A stretch of DNA of 25,150 nucleotides from JARRQB01 sp965368585. GTDB lineage: Bacteria; Pseudomonadota; Gammaproteobacteria; Chromatiales; Chromatiaceae. Positions 8,570 through 15,589 of the stretch are shown one piece after another; within the stretch, counting starts at the first letter, position 1; each line of letters begins with the position of its first letter. The translations under genes and the position numbers were made by a program. Below the pieces are notes generated by a model. The model worked only from the letters and a program-made list of their open reading frames with translations. It was not told where the DNA came from and ran no database searches. The stretch spans positions 1 to 25,150 of the forward strand of contig CBDUNM010000060.1 in the NCBI GenBank assembly GCA_965368585.1. The letters are read 5' to 3'.

Positions 8570-9319
8570 ATGAGTATTTCAGAATCTCTTTTACCACGGT
8601 CGATGAGGAACCAAATCAAGTGGTTTAAGAACCAGCTGAAGGCGATTCCTTATCGCGGAACCGCGCGCTTCTGTCCGGTATGCGGCAAATCTTCCGACCG
8701 TTTCCGCACCCACGGCAACATACGGCGTGAAGATGCCCAATGCGCCCGCTGCGAAGCCTTGGAAAGACACCGGTTCGTTTGGATATTTTTTGAGCGCAAT
8801 ACCGACCTGTTCAATGCCAGGGCCAAACACATGCTGCATGTGGCGCCCGAACCGGCGCTCGAACCGAGGTTGAAAAAGCAACTTGGGAGCAGCTATCTGA
8901 CGGCCGACCTCGATCCGACACGCGCGACGCTGCAAATGGACATTACCGATATTCAATTCCCGAACGAATTTTTTGACGTGATCTATTGCAGTCACGTCCT
9001 GGAGCACGTCCCGCAAGACCGCAAGGCATTGTCTGAGTTTTACCGGACGTTAAAGCCAGGCGGTTGGGCGATATTACTCGTCCCACTGCAAGGCGAAAAG
9101 ACCCGTGAAGACCCCAGCATAGTCACACCTGAAGAGCGGCTGAAGGCATATGGGCATCCGGAGCACGTGCGCTACTACGGCGCTGACTATGTGGATAGGC
9201 TGCGTGAAGCAGGCTTTTCGGTGGATATCGTTAAAGTACAGGATGTTGTTTCAAACGACGAGGCCATTCGAATGGGCTTGACGCAAGCGAGCGGCAATAT
9301 TTATCACTGCAAAAAGTAG
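8570..9319 (+). CDS. Class I SAM-dependent methyltransferase with N-terminal zinc ribbon
   Basis: 249 residues. Two CxxC pairs, C35/C38 (CPVCG) and C58/C61 (CARC), form a probable zinc ribbon. The methyltransferase fold follows: MLHVAPEPALEPRLK in the motif I region (the glycine-rich loop is replaced by APEP), YLTADLDP for motif II, then FFDVIYCSHVLEHVPQDRKAL and FYRTLKPGGWAILLVPL, the classic methyltransferase-11 motifs. Proteins with this layout occur in glycan loci and probably methylate a sugar or a lipid-linked intermediate; the acceptor is unknown. It is the only plus-strand gene in the central cluster: divergent from the GT4 gene to its left and convergent with the GT2 gene to its right, so it has its own promoter. 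Confidence 0.85.
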   Translation: MSISESLLPRSMRNQIKWFKNQLKAIPYRGTARFCPVCGKSSDRFRTHGNIRREDAQCARCEALERHRFVWIFFERNTDLFNARAKHMLHVAPEPALEPRLKKQLGSSYLTADLDPTRATLQMDITDIQFPNEFFDVIYCSHVLEHVPQDRKALSEFYRTLKPGGWAILLVPLQGEKTREDPSIVTPEERLKAYGHPEHVRYYGADYVDRLREAGFSVDIVKVQDVVSNDEAIRMGLTQASGNIYHCKK

Positions 9320-9373
9320 GCGCGCACGCGGCGAGAGGGCGAGGAGAATCGACGCACGGCCCAATCGGCGGCG

Positions 9374-9420
9374 GGATATTCGGTGCAATGCCAGCTGACG
9401 GCTACTGACGCAGAATATCC
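9374..9420. repeat. Inverted repeat between convergent genes
   Basis: GGATATTC at 9374-9381 and GAATATCC at 9413-9420 are exact inverted copies in the 115-bp gap between the convergent methyltransferase and GT2 genes. With a 31-base loop and no T-run it is a poor terminator on paper. Confidence 0.25.
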
Positions 9421-9434
9421 GTCGCAGCATCACT

Positions 9435-10418
9435 TCAACGCTTGGCATCCCCGCCAATCAATACCCGTAGCGCCTCAAAGGTACGCACGTACTTGAAAAA
9501 GGCAATCAGCAACAACAAGCTTGGTAAAAGGTGCCGTTGTCCCGGTTCGACCTTAGCGAACGCCTCGCGCCACTGCTGCAGTGGCGGTACCAACCCACTC
9601 AGGATGAATCGACCAATGGCGAAAGCGCCCCGCAGATTTCCCTGCTTGCGACGCAATCCGACGTTACCGCCACTCACCCTGCGCAGTTTGCCGACGGTCG
9701 CCTTGAAGGAATTGCGCGCAGCATGCCGGACGACCACTTCCTCCGCATAACAAAGACGGAAGCCCGCCGTGTCTACACGATTCCCCCAATCTTTATCGCC
9801 ACACGAACGCAAATTCTCATCAAATCCACCTACGACCTGCAGCACGGTGACTGTCGTAAACAGATTGGCAGTGACACTGTACCGGTCCAGCTCGATATAG
9901 GTGCGTTGATCGAAATTAATCACCCGATCGTATAGCTCAAGCACGGTCGGTCGACCCGGCATGGCGAACAACATCTCCAACTTCCCGCCGACCAGGCCGC
10001 AGTCGGGCTCGGCCTGCAGGCGCTGCGTGCCGGCGTTCAGCCAATCAACCGCGGGAACGCAATCCGCGTCGATAAAGGCAAAGACCTCCCCCTGCGCAAC
10101 AGCTATACCGGCATTGCGTGCAACATACGAACCGGCGCGGGGTTCGCTGACTAGTCGCGCTTGCGCGACGGTTCGAGTCAGCTCATCGAGTCCTGCGTTA
10201 CCCCCGTTATCGACGACGATCACCTCGAACTTGTCCTCAGGGTAATTCTGCGCCGCCAGACCCGCCAGGCAATACCTGAAATTACCCTCGTCCGCATAAA
10301 CAGGAATGATCACGGACACGAATGGCGTTGGGGTTTCAGGCAAGGACGTTTGCACCAGACCTGACCTTACTGCGCACGTAGTCGCAGCCACGGCGGCTGC
10401 CGGGTTTGCCAAGTCCAC
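9435..10418 (-). CDS. GT2 family glycosyltransferase
   Basis: 327 residues beginning at a GTG at 10418, preceded by AGGA. The GT-A signature is clear: FVSVIIPVYADEGNFRYCL, then FEVIVVDNGG, the ARNAGIA motif and FAFIDADC with the DxD metal ligand, and later VGGFDENLRSCGDKDWGNR, where a polar cluster sits at the catalytic base position. The C-terminus contains one or two weakly hydrophobic stretches (HLLPSLLLLIAFFKYV), so it may be membrane-attached. Inverting transfer from a nucleotide sugar is expected. It follows the upstream GT4 gene by 21 bp on the same strand. A GTG closer to the SVIIP motif is an alternative start. Confidence 0.88.
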   Translation of the reverse strand: MDLANPAAAVAATTCAVRSGLVQTSLPETPTPFVSVIIPVYADEGNFRYCLAGLAAQNYPEDKFEVIVVDNGGNAGLDELTRTVAQARLVSEPRAGSYVARNAGIAVAQGEVFAFIDADCVPAVDWLNAGTQRLQAEPDCGLVGGKLEMLFAMPGRPTVLELYDRVINFDQRTYIELDRYSVTANLFTTVTVLQVVGGFDENLRSCGDKDWGNRVDTAGFRLCYAEEVVVRHAARNSFKATVGKLRRVSGGNVGLRRKQGNLRGAFAIGRFILSGLVPPLQQWREAFAKVEPGQRHLLPSLLLLIAFFKYVRTFEALRVLIGGDAKR

Positions 10419-10439
10419 CGAATCCTGGGAGGCCGACTG

Positions 10440-11579
10440 TCACAACGCAATACCCTGTTCAAAGAGCCTCGCCGCACCAGCGCGTGAGTAAACCGAATAG
10501 AAACCCTCGAGCGGTTCATATGCATCTGCTCGGGCTTGCAGAATGACCCGAACGAAGCCGTCCCAATCCGCATCCTCAACTACGGCCAGACCAGCTCCGC
10601 ACAGCGTCGGATCAACGCCTCGGGCGCCACTTTGAGTGGAGATCACGGGGCGAGCCAAGGCGATTGCCTCGATCAGCTTGGTTTTCACCCCTCCGCCGCC
10701 CAGCACGGGATTCAGCACCAGGTCCGCGCTCGCTATTATTTGATTGATGTCGTCTACAAAGCCTGCGTAGTGGATGAGCGAATCGGACGCCGAGTAACGA
10801 AGGGCGCGATCATCCGCCAGCCCTGTTCCGCAAACCACCACCTTGCCCGAAAAATCAGTCTTCGCCCGCAAACGCGGCACGATCTCACGTTCAATCAGGT
10901 CCAGCGCCTCGATATTGGGCGCATAGTCCAGCTTACCGTAGAACAGCAGCATGGACTGCCCACCCTGCAGCCCCAATTCGGCCTTGATCGATGCCCTCTG
11001 TGCCGACGAGGGACGCAAGGTACGCATGGTTTCGGTGTCTATCACATAGGGTACCAAGCTGGCGTGCGACCCGGCTACGCCATAGCGGGCTATCGCCGTG
11101 GCGCGGTCATGTTCGGTAATGAAAAAGACCTGGTCCGCGCGACGCAGGATCTGGCTTTCGTACCAGGACAGCAGGCGCCAGCCCGGTTTACCGAGAGCGC
11201 GAAACTTCTCGCCCTCGATATTGTGCGCGCGCAGTCCGAAGCGCACACCAAGCACTCGGCGCAGCACCAACCCCCACCAGCCGACAAAGATGGACTCGAT
11301 GATCACGCCCTCAATCCTTCGCCGCCGGCACAGCATGATCGCCATGGGCAGATAAAGCACACTCAGCAACGTCGCAAATCGACCGTAAAACAGCGGTATG
11401 CGAAAACTGCTGATGAGGTCCAGGTAATCAAGGGTCCCCGGCGTATTCTCACCACCCCGGTGCAGCAGAGTCACCTCGTGTCGCTCCGCCAGCGCACGGG
11501 CCTCCTCCAGCACGGCCTTGGCCGTTCCATATCTCGCTGGCACTACTGTACCCTGGTAGAGGATTAACACTCGCGACAT
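10440..11579 (-). CDS. GT4 family glycosyltransferase
   Basis: 379 residues from an ATG at 11579, with AAAGGG about 8 bases upstream. The N-terminus reads VLILYQGTVVPARYGTAKAV. GVRFGLRAHNIEGEKF resembles enzymes that recognise 'HN.E'. ADQVFFITEHDRATA, MLLFYGKLDYAPNIEAL and HYAGFVDDINQIIASADLVL lead to GGGGVKTKLIEAIALARPVI, the GT4 nucleotide-sugar binding segment with its glutamate. The C-terminal donor domain is complete. It is the third of a run of four minus-strand genes (GT4, GT4, GT4, GT2) with small gaps, so one transcript is likely. Confidence 0.88.
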   Translation of the reverse strand: MSRVLILYQGTVVPARYGTAKAVLEEARALAERHEVTLLHRGGENTPGTLDYLDLISSFRIPLFYGRFATLLSVLYLPMAIMLCRRRRIEGVIIESIFVGWWGLVLRRVLGVRFGLRAHNIEGEKFRALGKPGWRLLSWYESQILRRADQVFFITEHDRATAIARYGVAGSHASLVPYVIDTETMRTLRPSSAQRASIKAELGLQGGQSMLLFYGKLDYAPNIEALDLIEREIVPRLRAKTDFSGKVVVCGTGLADDRALRYSASDSLIHYAGFVDDINQIIASADLVLNPVLGGGGVKTKLIEAIALARPVISTQSGARGVDPTLCGAGLAVVEDADWDGFVRVILQARADAYEPLEGFYSVYSRAGAARLFEQGIAL

Positions 11580-11606
11580 CGGAAAGCCCTTTGAGTACAG
11601 GTATTT

Positions 11607-12614
11607 TTACTTTAACAAACTTGAAAACAACGCGATGTAATCATCAGCCATCCGGTCGAGTGAAAACCGGGATTGCGCATCTATTATCGCGTTCGCTCGC
11701 ATCGTTTCAAAAACATCGTGATTATCGCGCAGGTATTGGATCGATGCTGCAAATGACCGACTATCGTTGACTCTGCATAGCATGCCCGTCACGCCATGAC
11801 GAATAACTTCCGGTAACGAGGCCGTATCGCTTGCAACAACAGGGGTACCGCACGCCATCGCTTCCATAGCGACTAGCGGCAGACCTTCCAACCGGGTAGG
11901 GAATACCAAAACATCGGCGCGCCGATACTCGTTGCGCACACCGTGGTGATCGAGCTTGCCAAGCCGGCGCACATGGTTCAGCGCAGGAAACGGATCTTTC
12001 ACGCGCAACCCCATGGTGTAAGACAACTCATACCCGTCGCCAAGCGCCCCCATGATCTGCGGCAGCATATCCGCGCCTTTGCGCCGACTGATGTTACCGA
12101 CAAATAGCAGACGAAAAGGACGCTCACCAACATCGTCATCGACATTGGGATCTCGACTGAAAAAGTCTGTATCCACGCCATTCAGAATCACCTGCGGCGG
12201 ATCCGCACCGAGTGCCGCCACATATGCATCGCGGGTATATTCGCTCACTGCAACGACTCGATCGGCCCGGCGCAGGCTCGCCGCTTCGTAGCGACGGACC
12301 AAAAGGTCATGAAACAACGACTGCGCTTGCGATTTGAACGGCGCCAATGCCGGATCGATTACGAGCAGGTGTTCCACGGCCACCAATTTAGTTCCGGGCC
12401 TGTGAAAGACGAACGCATTCCAGGTGTTGGCAAGCACGATCGACGTCTTTCCGGGCGGCCGCGTACCCGCCAAAAGCCAGGGTGCGTACTGAAAATTGTG
12501 GGCAAACCGGCTGGTTGTCGCGGCAACGCCCTTGCGATTCAAAGCGGCGGCGAGCGTCTCGGTAAACACGTCGGTCCCGCTGCCGCCTTCGGTGTATGGC
12601 AGCCAGATCTTCAC
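11607..12614 (-). CDS. GT4 family glycosyltransferase
   Basis: 335 residues from a GTG at 12614 with no clear Shine-Dalgarno. The N-terminus has TEGGSGTDVFTETLAAAL, the G-rich acceptor-side loop. RADRVVAVSEYTRDAYV and VILNGVDTDFF are typical of the linker region. LLFVGNISRRKGADML carries the donor-binding R and K, and ADVLVFPTRLEGLPLVAMEA carries the EGLP..ME catalytic segment, followed by GTPVVASDTASLPEVI. All GT4 hallmarks are intact. It transfers an unknown sugar in the cytoplasm onto the growing glycan. The 27-bp gap to the next gene on the minus strand indicates co-transcription. Confidence 0.9.
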   Translation of the reverse strand: MKIWLPYTEGGSGTDVFTETLAAALNRKGVAATTSRFAHNFQYAPWLLAGTRPPGKTSIVLANTWNAFVFHRPGTKLVAVEHLLVIDPALAPFKSQAQSLFHDLLVRRYEAASLRRADRVVAVSEYTRDAYVAALGADPPQVILNGVDTDFFSRDPNVDDDVGERPFRLLFVGNISRRKGADMLPQIMGALGDGYELSYTMGLRVKDPFPALNHVRRLGKLDHHGVRNEYRRADVLVFPTRLEGLPLVAMEAMACGTPVVASDTASLPEVIRHGVTGMLCRVNDSRSFAASIQYLRDNHDVFETMRANAIIDAQSRFSLDRMADDYIALFSSLLK

Positions 12615-12708
12615 GTTGTGTGCGCCGCGCCCGCCCGCACACGTCGGGCTCGAAACGCAGACATTGGGCAGTCCAAAAGCCCATCAACGGCCGTCTTCAC
12701 GCTATCCG

Positions 12709-14043
12709 TCACTGCTTAACGGCCCTTGACGCCCCTCGCCGTTCGGACATCAGGTGAAAAAACAACTTGGAAAACTCAGAGGCGCTTTTCATTCGCGAGA
12801 AGTTCTCGGACGCCCGCGCGTACGCACGCTCGACGATCGCCTGTGCGAGATCGCGATCCGCGACAAGACGGCGAATGGCATCGGCCAACTGGGACGGCGA
12901 ACGCTCGTCAATCAGTAATCCGGTTTCTTCATGAACGACGGAATCGGTTACGCCGCCAAGCCGCGTGGTCACAACCGGCACACGCGCCACCATGGCCTCG
13001 AGCACCGTAAGTCCTTGCGCTTCGATCCACCCGTCGACAGCACGCCGCGACGGCGCCACGAAAATATCCGCCGCCGAGAAATAGGCTCGCACCTCGGCGG
13101 GATCCACCCAGCCGGAAAAAACCACCCGATCGGCGATACCGAGAGACCGCGTCCGTTCTTCCATGCTCGGACGGTCCTGCCCCTCGCCGACGATCAAAAT
13201 CCGCATGTCCGGGAATTCTTCGCGAGCCAAGGCCACGGCGTCCAGCAAATCCGCGACGCCCTTTTCGTCGATGATACGACCGACGAACACCACCAGCGGT
13301 CCTTCGCCTGTGCGATACCTGGCCCGTACCTGTCGAGCCCGCGCCACCGATTCGTCTTCCAGTTCCAACGTCGAAACACCCATCGGAATGCGATGCATAT
13401 TGCCAAGATCCGGTGCCAACCCGCTCACCGCTTCGGCAGTGAACCGACTGTTGACCGTGACCGCGTCGGCGTTCCGCAGCGTCACTGCCTTTGCCCAGTT
13501 CATCGCCCTGCCGCGCAGGCCGAACACATCACCGCCGTGCACGGTTACCACGTGCGGGACTGCACGCAAACCGGTGGCGAGCATACCCACGAAACCCTGC
13601 GGCAAAATCCAGTGAGAATGAACAATGTCGTAGCGTTGCCCGATCAAGCGGCGGACGACGGCGACGAATTCGGCACCCACCAAGGCCGGTAGCTTGAGGT
13701 AGTTCAGCCGATTCTTACGCAGGTTGATAAGGGCTCCGCCCTGGTAGCATACCGTCTGCTGCTGATCCGGCCAAAAGTAGCGGAACCGTTCGACCCGGAC
13801 GCCGCTCAGTTGCTCTCTGAGGGCCGCGCCCGGCGCATGTGGCGCCAGCAAATCGATTTCCCAACCCAGGCCCTGAAGATCTTCGGCTAGATTCAATACG
13901 AATGGCGTCGTGCTATCGCCCGCCCAACGAGGAAGGTTGGATGTCACACACAGAACCCGGCCGAGCGGTTTTTTTGTATCTTTGGGCATTTTGATATTCG
14001 ACCATCCGTGCCGGTGCGCCAAAGCGGCAAGCGAACGGACCAC
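12709..14043 (-). CDS. GT4 family glycosyltransferase
   Basis: 444 residues from a GTG at 14043 preceded by GAGGGGAG at a spacing of about 8, the better ribosome site. An ATG at 13989 is the alternative and starts just before the conserved RVLCVTSNLPRWAGDSTTPF. Domain markers are IVHSHWILPQGFVG, PHVVTVHGGDVFGLRG (the HGGDV motif of GT4 enzymes acting on lipid-linked glycans), VVFVGRIIDEKGVADLL, and the donor segment AQGLTVLEAMVARVPVVTT. It is the first gene of the minus-strand run and so probably next to the promoter. Ninety-four bases separate it from the next gene. Sugar specificity cannot be read. Confidence 0.9.
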   Translation of the reverse strand: MVRSLAALAHRHGWSNIKMPKDTKKPLGRVLCVTSNLPRWAGDSTTPFVLNLAEDLQGLGWEIDLLAPHAPGAALREQLSGVRVERFRYFWPDQQQTVCYQGGALINLRKNRLNYLKLPALVGAEFVAVVRRLIGQRYDIVHSHWILPQGFVGMLATGLRAVPHVVTVHGGDVFGLRGRAMNWAKAVTLRNADAVTVNSRFTAEAVSGLAPDLGNMHRIPMGVSTLELEDESVARARQVRARYRTGEGPLVVFVGRIIDEKGVADLLDAVALAREEFPDMRILIVGEGQDRPSMEERTRSLGIADRVVFSGWVDPAEVRAYFSAADIFVAPSRRAVDGWIEAQGLTVLEAMVARVPVVTTRLGGVTDSVVHEETGLLIDERSPSQLADAIRRLVADRDLAQAIVERAYARASENFSRMKSASEFSKLFFHLMSERRGASRAVKQ

Positions 14044-14457
14044 GCAACCAGCTCCCCTCTACCGACGGACAGTACTCATCAGCACGACTATGAGCCGCAT
14101 GATCGCGCCGCATTGGGCGTCGAATGTACCAGCAACTCGGCCGTTTTTGTCACTTTCCGCAGGGCGTGATCTAACAGGTCAAGGTTCCAATCGGCAATTT
14201 TATCTGAAAACCTGTGTCTAGTACCCCGCGCATCCGTTGGCGGAATAGCGGTTTGTTGGCCCGAACCTCATGCGGATGTCCCGTTTGGCATTCAGTGCGT
14301 AAAGAATGCAGCGGCGGCAGTTGCGCTGCGAGCAGGGCCGCATGCAGCACCGGGGCGCAACGTACGTAGCGGAGAATACGGGCACGACTGTCGCGAGGCT
14401 GAGACCGGCATTCGCGCCGTGACCTCGAATTGCATGAGTTGGTATAATCCCGGCTTC
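14044..14457. other. Intergenic region between glycan locus and tRNA-Arg
   Basis: 414 bp without a convincing gene. Minus frames across it are cysteine- and arginine-rich and match no family I know. It should contain the promoter of the minus-strand glycan operon at its left and the tRNA promoter at its right end. I see no repeat or strong terminator. Confidence 0.4.
14419..14448 (+). promoter_or_regulatory. Probable sigma-70 promoter of the tRNA-Arg gene
   Basis: A perfect TATAAT at 14443-14448 lies 10 bases before the mature tRNA 5' end. GTGACC at 14419-14424, four of six matches to TTGACA, sits 18 bp upstream. Transcription would begin only a few bases before the tRNA. Confidence 0.6.
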
Positions 14458-14746
14458 GCCCCCGTAGCTCAGTAGGATAGAGCAACCGCCTCCTTTGTCG
14501 ACATGGGCACCCAAGCGGGAAACGTCTTGGGTGAATCTGCTCAAATTCAGGGAAACCTCAGCACGTCATGGTGGTGGCAACCCTGAGCCAAGCCCTCGCG
14601 GGAAGGTGCAGAGACTTGACGGGCAGCACCTAAGGGAGACCCTATGGTGAAGAGAAAGTCCAGACCACGAACAGCAGACGCTGGCGGCGAAAGCCGTAGT
14701 GGTATGAAGCGGTAGGTCGGACGTTCGAATCGTCTCGGGGGCACCA
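14458..14746 (+). tRNA. tRNA-Arg(CCU), interrupted by a group I intron
   Basis: The exons are 14458-14494 and 14707-14746 and join to a 77-nt tRNA with CCA encoded. The acceptor stem GCCCCCG/CGGGGGC is perfect. The D-arm is GCTC...GAGC. The anticodon stem ACCGC/GCGGT encloses the loop CTCCTAA with anticodon CCU. The T-arm GGACG TTCGAAT CGTCT has one G-T pair, and the discriminator is A. Unspliced, the anticodon arm cannot form, so splicing is needed for function. The gene reads rare AGG codons. The same tRNA carries a group I intron at the equivalent place in Agrobacterium, which supports the assignment. Confidence 0.93.
14495..14706 (+). ncRNA. Group I intron (IC3-like), self-splicing, 212 nt, no ORF
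   Basis: The 5' splice site follows the anticodon CCU, which pairs with the guide GGG at 14505-14507 and places a U-G pair at the cut. The intron ends in G14706. Core helices found by eye: P2 CACCCAAG/CTTGGGTG (14508-14515/14526-14533), P3 CTGCTC/GGGCAG (14537-14542/14621-14626), P4 TCAGGG/CCCTGA (14547-14552/14581-14586), P7 GACTT/AAGTC (14613-14617/14656-14660), P8 AGGG/CCCT (14633-14636/14640-14643) and P9 ACCAC/GTGGT (14664-14668/14699-14703) with a GAAA-capped hairpin at 14686-14695. The conserved strings AAATTCAGGGAAACC, GAGCCAAGCC and CTATGGTGAAG closely resemble the Azoarcus tRNA-Ile intron. The product is an RNA ribozyme using a guanosine cofactor. No homing endonuclease is encoded. 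Confidence 0.92.
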
Positions 14747-14754
14747 AACTCAAT

Positions 14755-14778
14755 ACGGGGGCGAGTACTCGCGCCCGT
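14755..14778 (+). terminator. Candidate terminator hairpin after tRNA-Arg
   Basis: A 24-bp near-perfect palindrome (ACGGGGGCGAGT / ACTCGCGCCCGT, one mismatch) starts 8 bases after the tRNA CCA and is followed by TTTC. The centre must open to form a loop, and the T-run is short, so it is a moderate terminator at best. Confidence 0.45.
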
Positions 14779-15077
14779 TTCGCCGGTGTATCCAGGGTAG
14801 GAGAAGCTTGATCAGCGCCTCGAGCCGACAAATCAGGTATGCCCGAAATCGGGGCGCACGCTTGGAAGTACGCGAAATAAAAATATTATCTTACTGAAAA
14901 ATATACGGATATTTTCGAAGATCAGAGCCAAGACCTAAGTCCCGCATGGCCATCTTTTGCCGCCCTGCGCGTAGGCGGATCGGCGTTCAGTAGCGGTTGC
15001 CAAGGGGGTCGGCCGTTGCCTGCGCCTTGTTGCGAGACTTGCTGTTAACGCTGAACCCGGCAATATCATCTTGAAGA
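14779..15077. other. Gene-poor stretch leading into the structured element
   Basis: No convincing protein gene. An AT-rich patch lies at about 14876-14920. From about 14984 to 15055 an imperfect hairpin can be drawn (GTTCAG with CTGAAC outside, CAAGG with CCTTG inside) that may belong to the neighbouring inverted-repeat element. A minus frame over 14935-15189 looks like a by-product of the repeats. Confidence 0.35.
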
Positions 15078-15354
15078 AGTACCAGTGGGCTGCTTGGTAA
15101 GTTCGGCAACGCTCAGCCGGTCCACAAGCGTCATCGGCAAGGCTCGCGAGCGCCGGACTAGCCGTTGCCAATTCTAGCGAGCGAAACACAGCCGATGGCG
15201 CCTGTGGACCGGCCCAAAGGGAGCCCCGCTACCGGGCCAATACGGCGTTGCACTTCTTGAAATGGGCCTGCCATACCCTGCGAAGTGCGCCTTGGCTTGG
15301 CCCGGCAGCGGAGCTCTGAGAGTCAACGAACTTACCAAGCGGCCCACTAGTGCT
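15078..15354. repeat. Y-shaped nested inverted-repeat element (unknown)
   Basis: The outer stem pairs 15078-15105 with 15327-15354: 25 Watson-Crick pairs, 2 G-T and 1 mismatch in 28. It encloses two separate hairpins. Arm B pairs 15116-15138 with 15191-15213 (21 of 23 Watson-Crick), and arm C pairs 15221-15240 with 15297-15316 (18 of 20), extended by GCACTTC/GAAGTGC at 15250-15256 and 15282-15288. Junction strands are 10, 7 and 10 bases, so the fold is a three-way junction. All differences between paired arms are transitions. Minus-strand frames across it do not resemble known proteins. It could be a structured RNA, a MITE-like mobile element or a dispersed repeat; I cannot decide from one copy. 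Confidence 0.6.
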
Positions 15355-15357
15355 CAA

Positions 15358-15444
15358 CTGCCCAGTCCCGTAACAAAGTTGCCAAACAGCGCTTCGCCTG
15401 TGTGCGTCGCAGATACGTGACTTCGTTGCAGGGCAGGACACAGG
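15358..15444. repeat. Further hairpins downstream of the Y-shaped element
   Basis: CTGCCC at 15358-15363 pairs with GGGCAG at 15431-15436, GTAACAAAG at 15370-15378 with CTTCGTTGC at 15421-15429 (one G-T, one A-C), and CCTGTGT at 15397-15403 with ACACAGG at 15438-15444 as an alternative. It may be a fourth arm of the same element. Confidence 0.4.
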
Positions 15445-15509
15445 ACGCAGACCGGGCTCACTATTTGGCGTTTTCGCCTGCTTTATCCGGATCTTCGATA
15501 CAACACCTA

Positions 15510-15538
15510 CTGACGTGGACAGTTTTCGGAAGTACTAT
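15510..15538 (+). promoter_or_regulatory. Weak candidate promoter for the LysM lipoprotein gene
   Basis: CTGACG at 15510-15515 and TACTAT at 15533-15538 are separated by 17 bp, each matching four of six consensus bases. The predicted start lies about 45 bases upstream of the chosen ATG. Confidence 0.3.
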
Positions 15539-15589
15539 TTACATATGGGCGGGATAATCTCTGCATTTACTGGAATATGGAGGCAAAAT

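Noticed and set aside
9374..9420. Strong bidirectional terminator between the convergent methyltransferase and GT2 genes
   Set aside because: The 8-bp stem has a 31-base loop and no T-run; kept only as a weak inverted repeat.
10536..11567. Long plus-strand frame (343 codons) opposite a GT4 gene
   Set aside because: Rich in Gln, His and Arg with no family motifs; shadow of a clear glycosyltransferase.
12931..13692. Plus-strand frame (253 codons) opposite a GT4 gene
   Set aside because: His/Arg-rich antisense shadow without motifs.
14218..14544. Minus-strand open frame crossing the tRNA and intron start
   Set aside because: It overlaps the tRNA exon and ribozyme core, matches no family, and is explained by the RNA gene.
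14547..14831. Minus-strand open frame across the intron
   Set aside because: It is antisense to conserved ribozyme helices and shows no homing-endonuclease motif (no LAGLIDADG, HNH or GIY-YIG).
15229..15441. Minus-strand open frame in the Y-shaped element, considered as a transposase fragment
   Set aside because: No DDE or other transposase motif is visible; the sequence is accounted for by paired inverted repeats.
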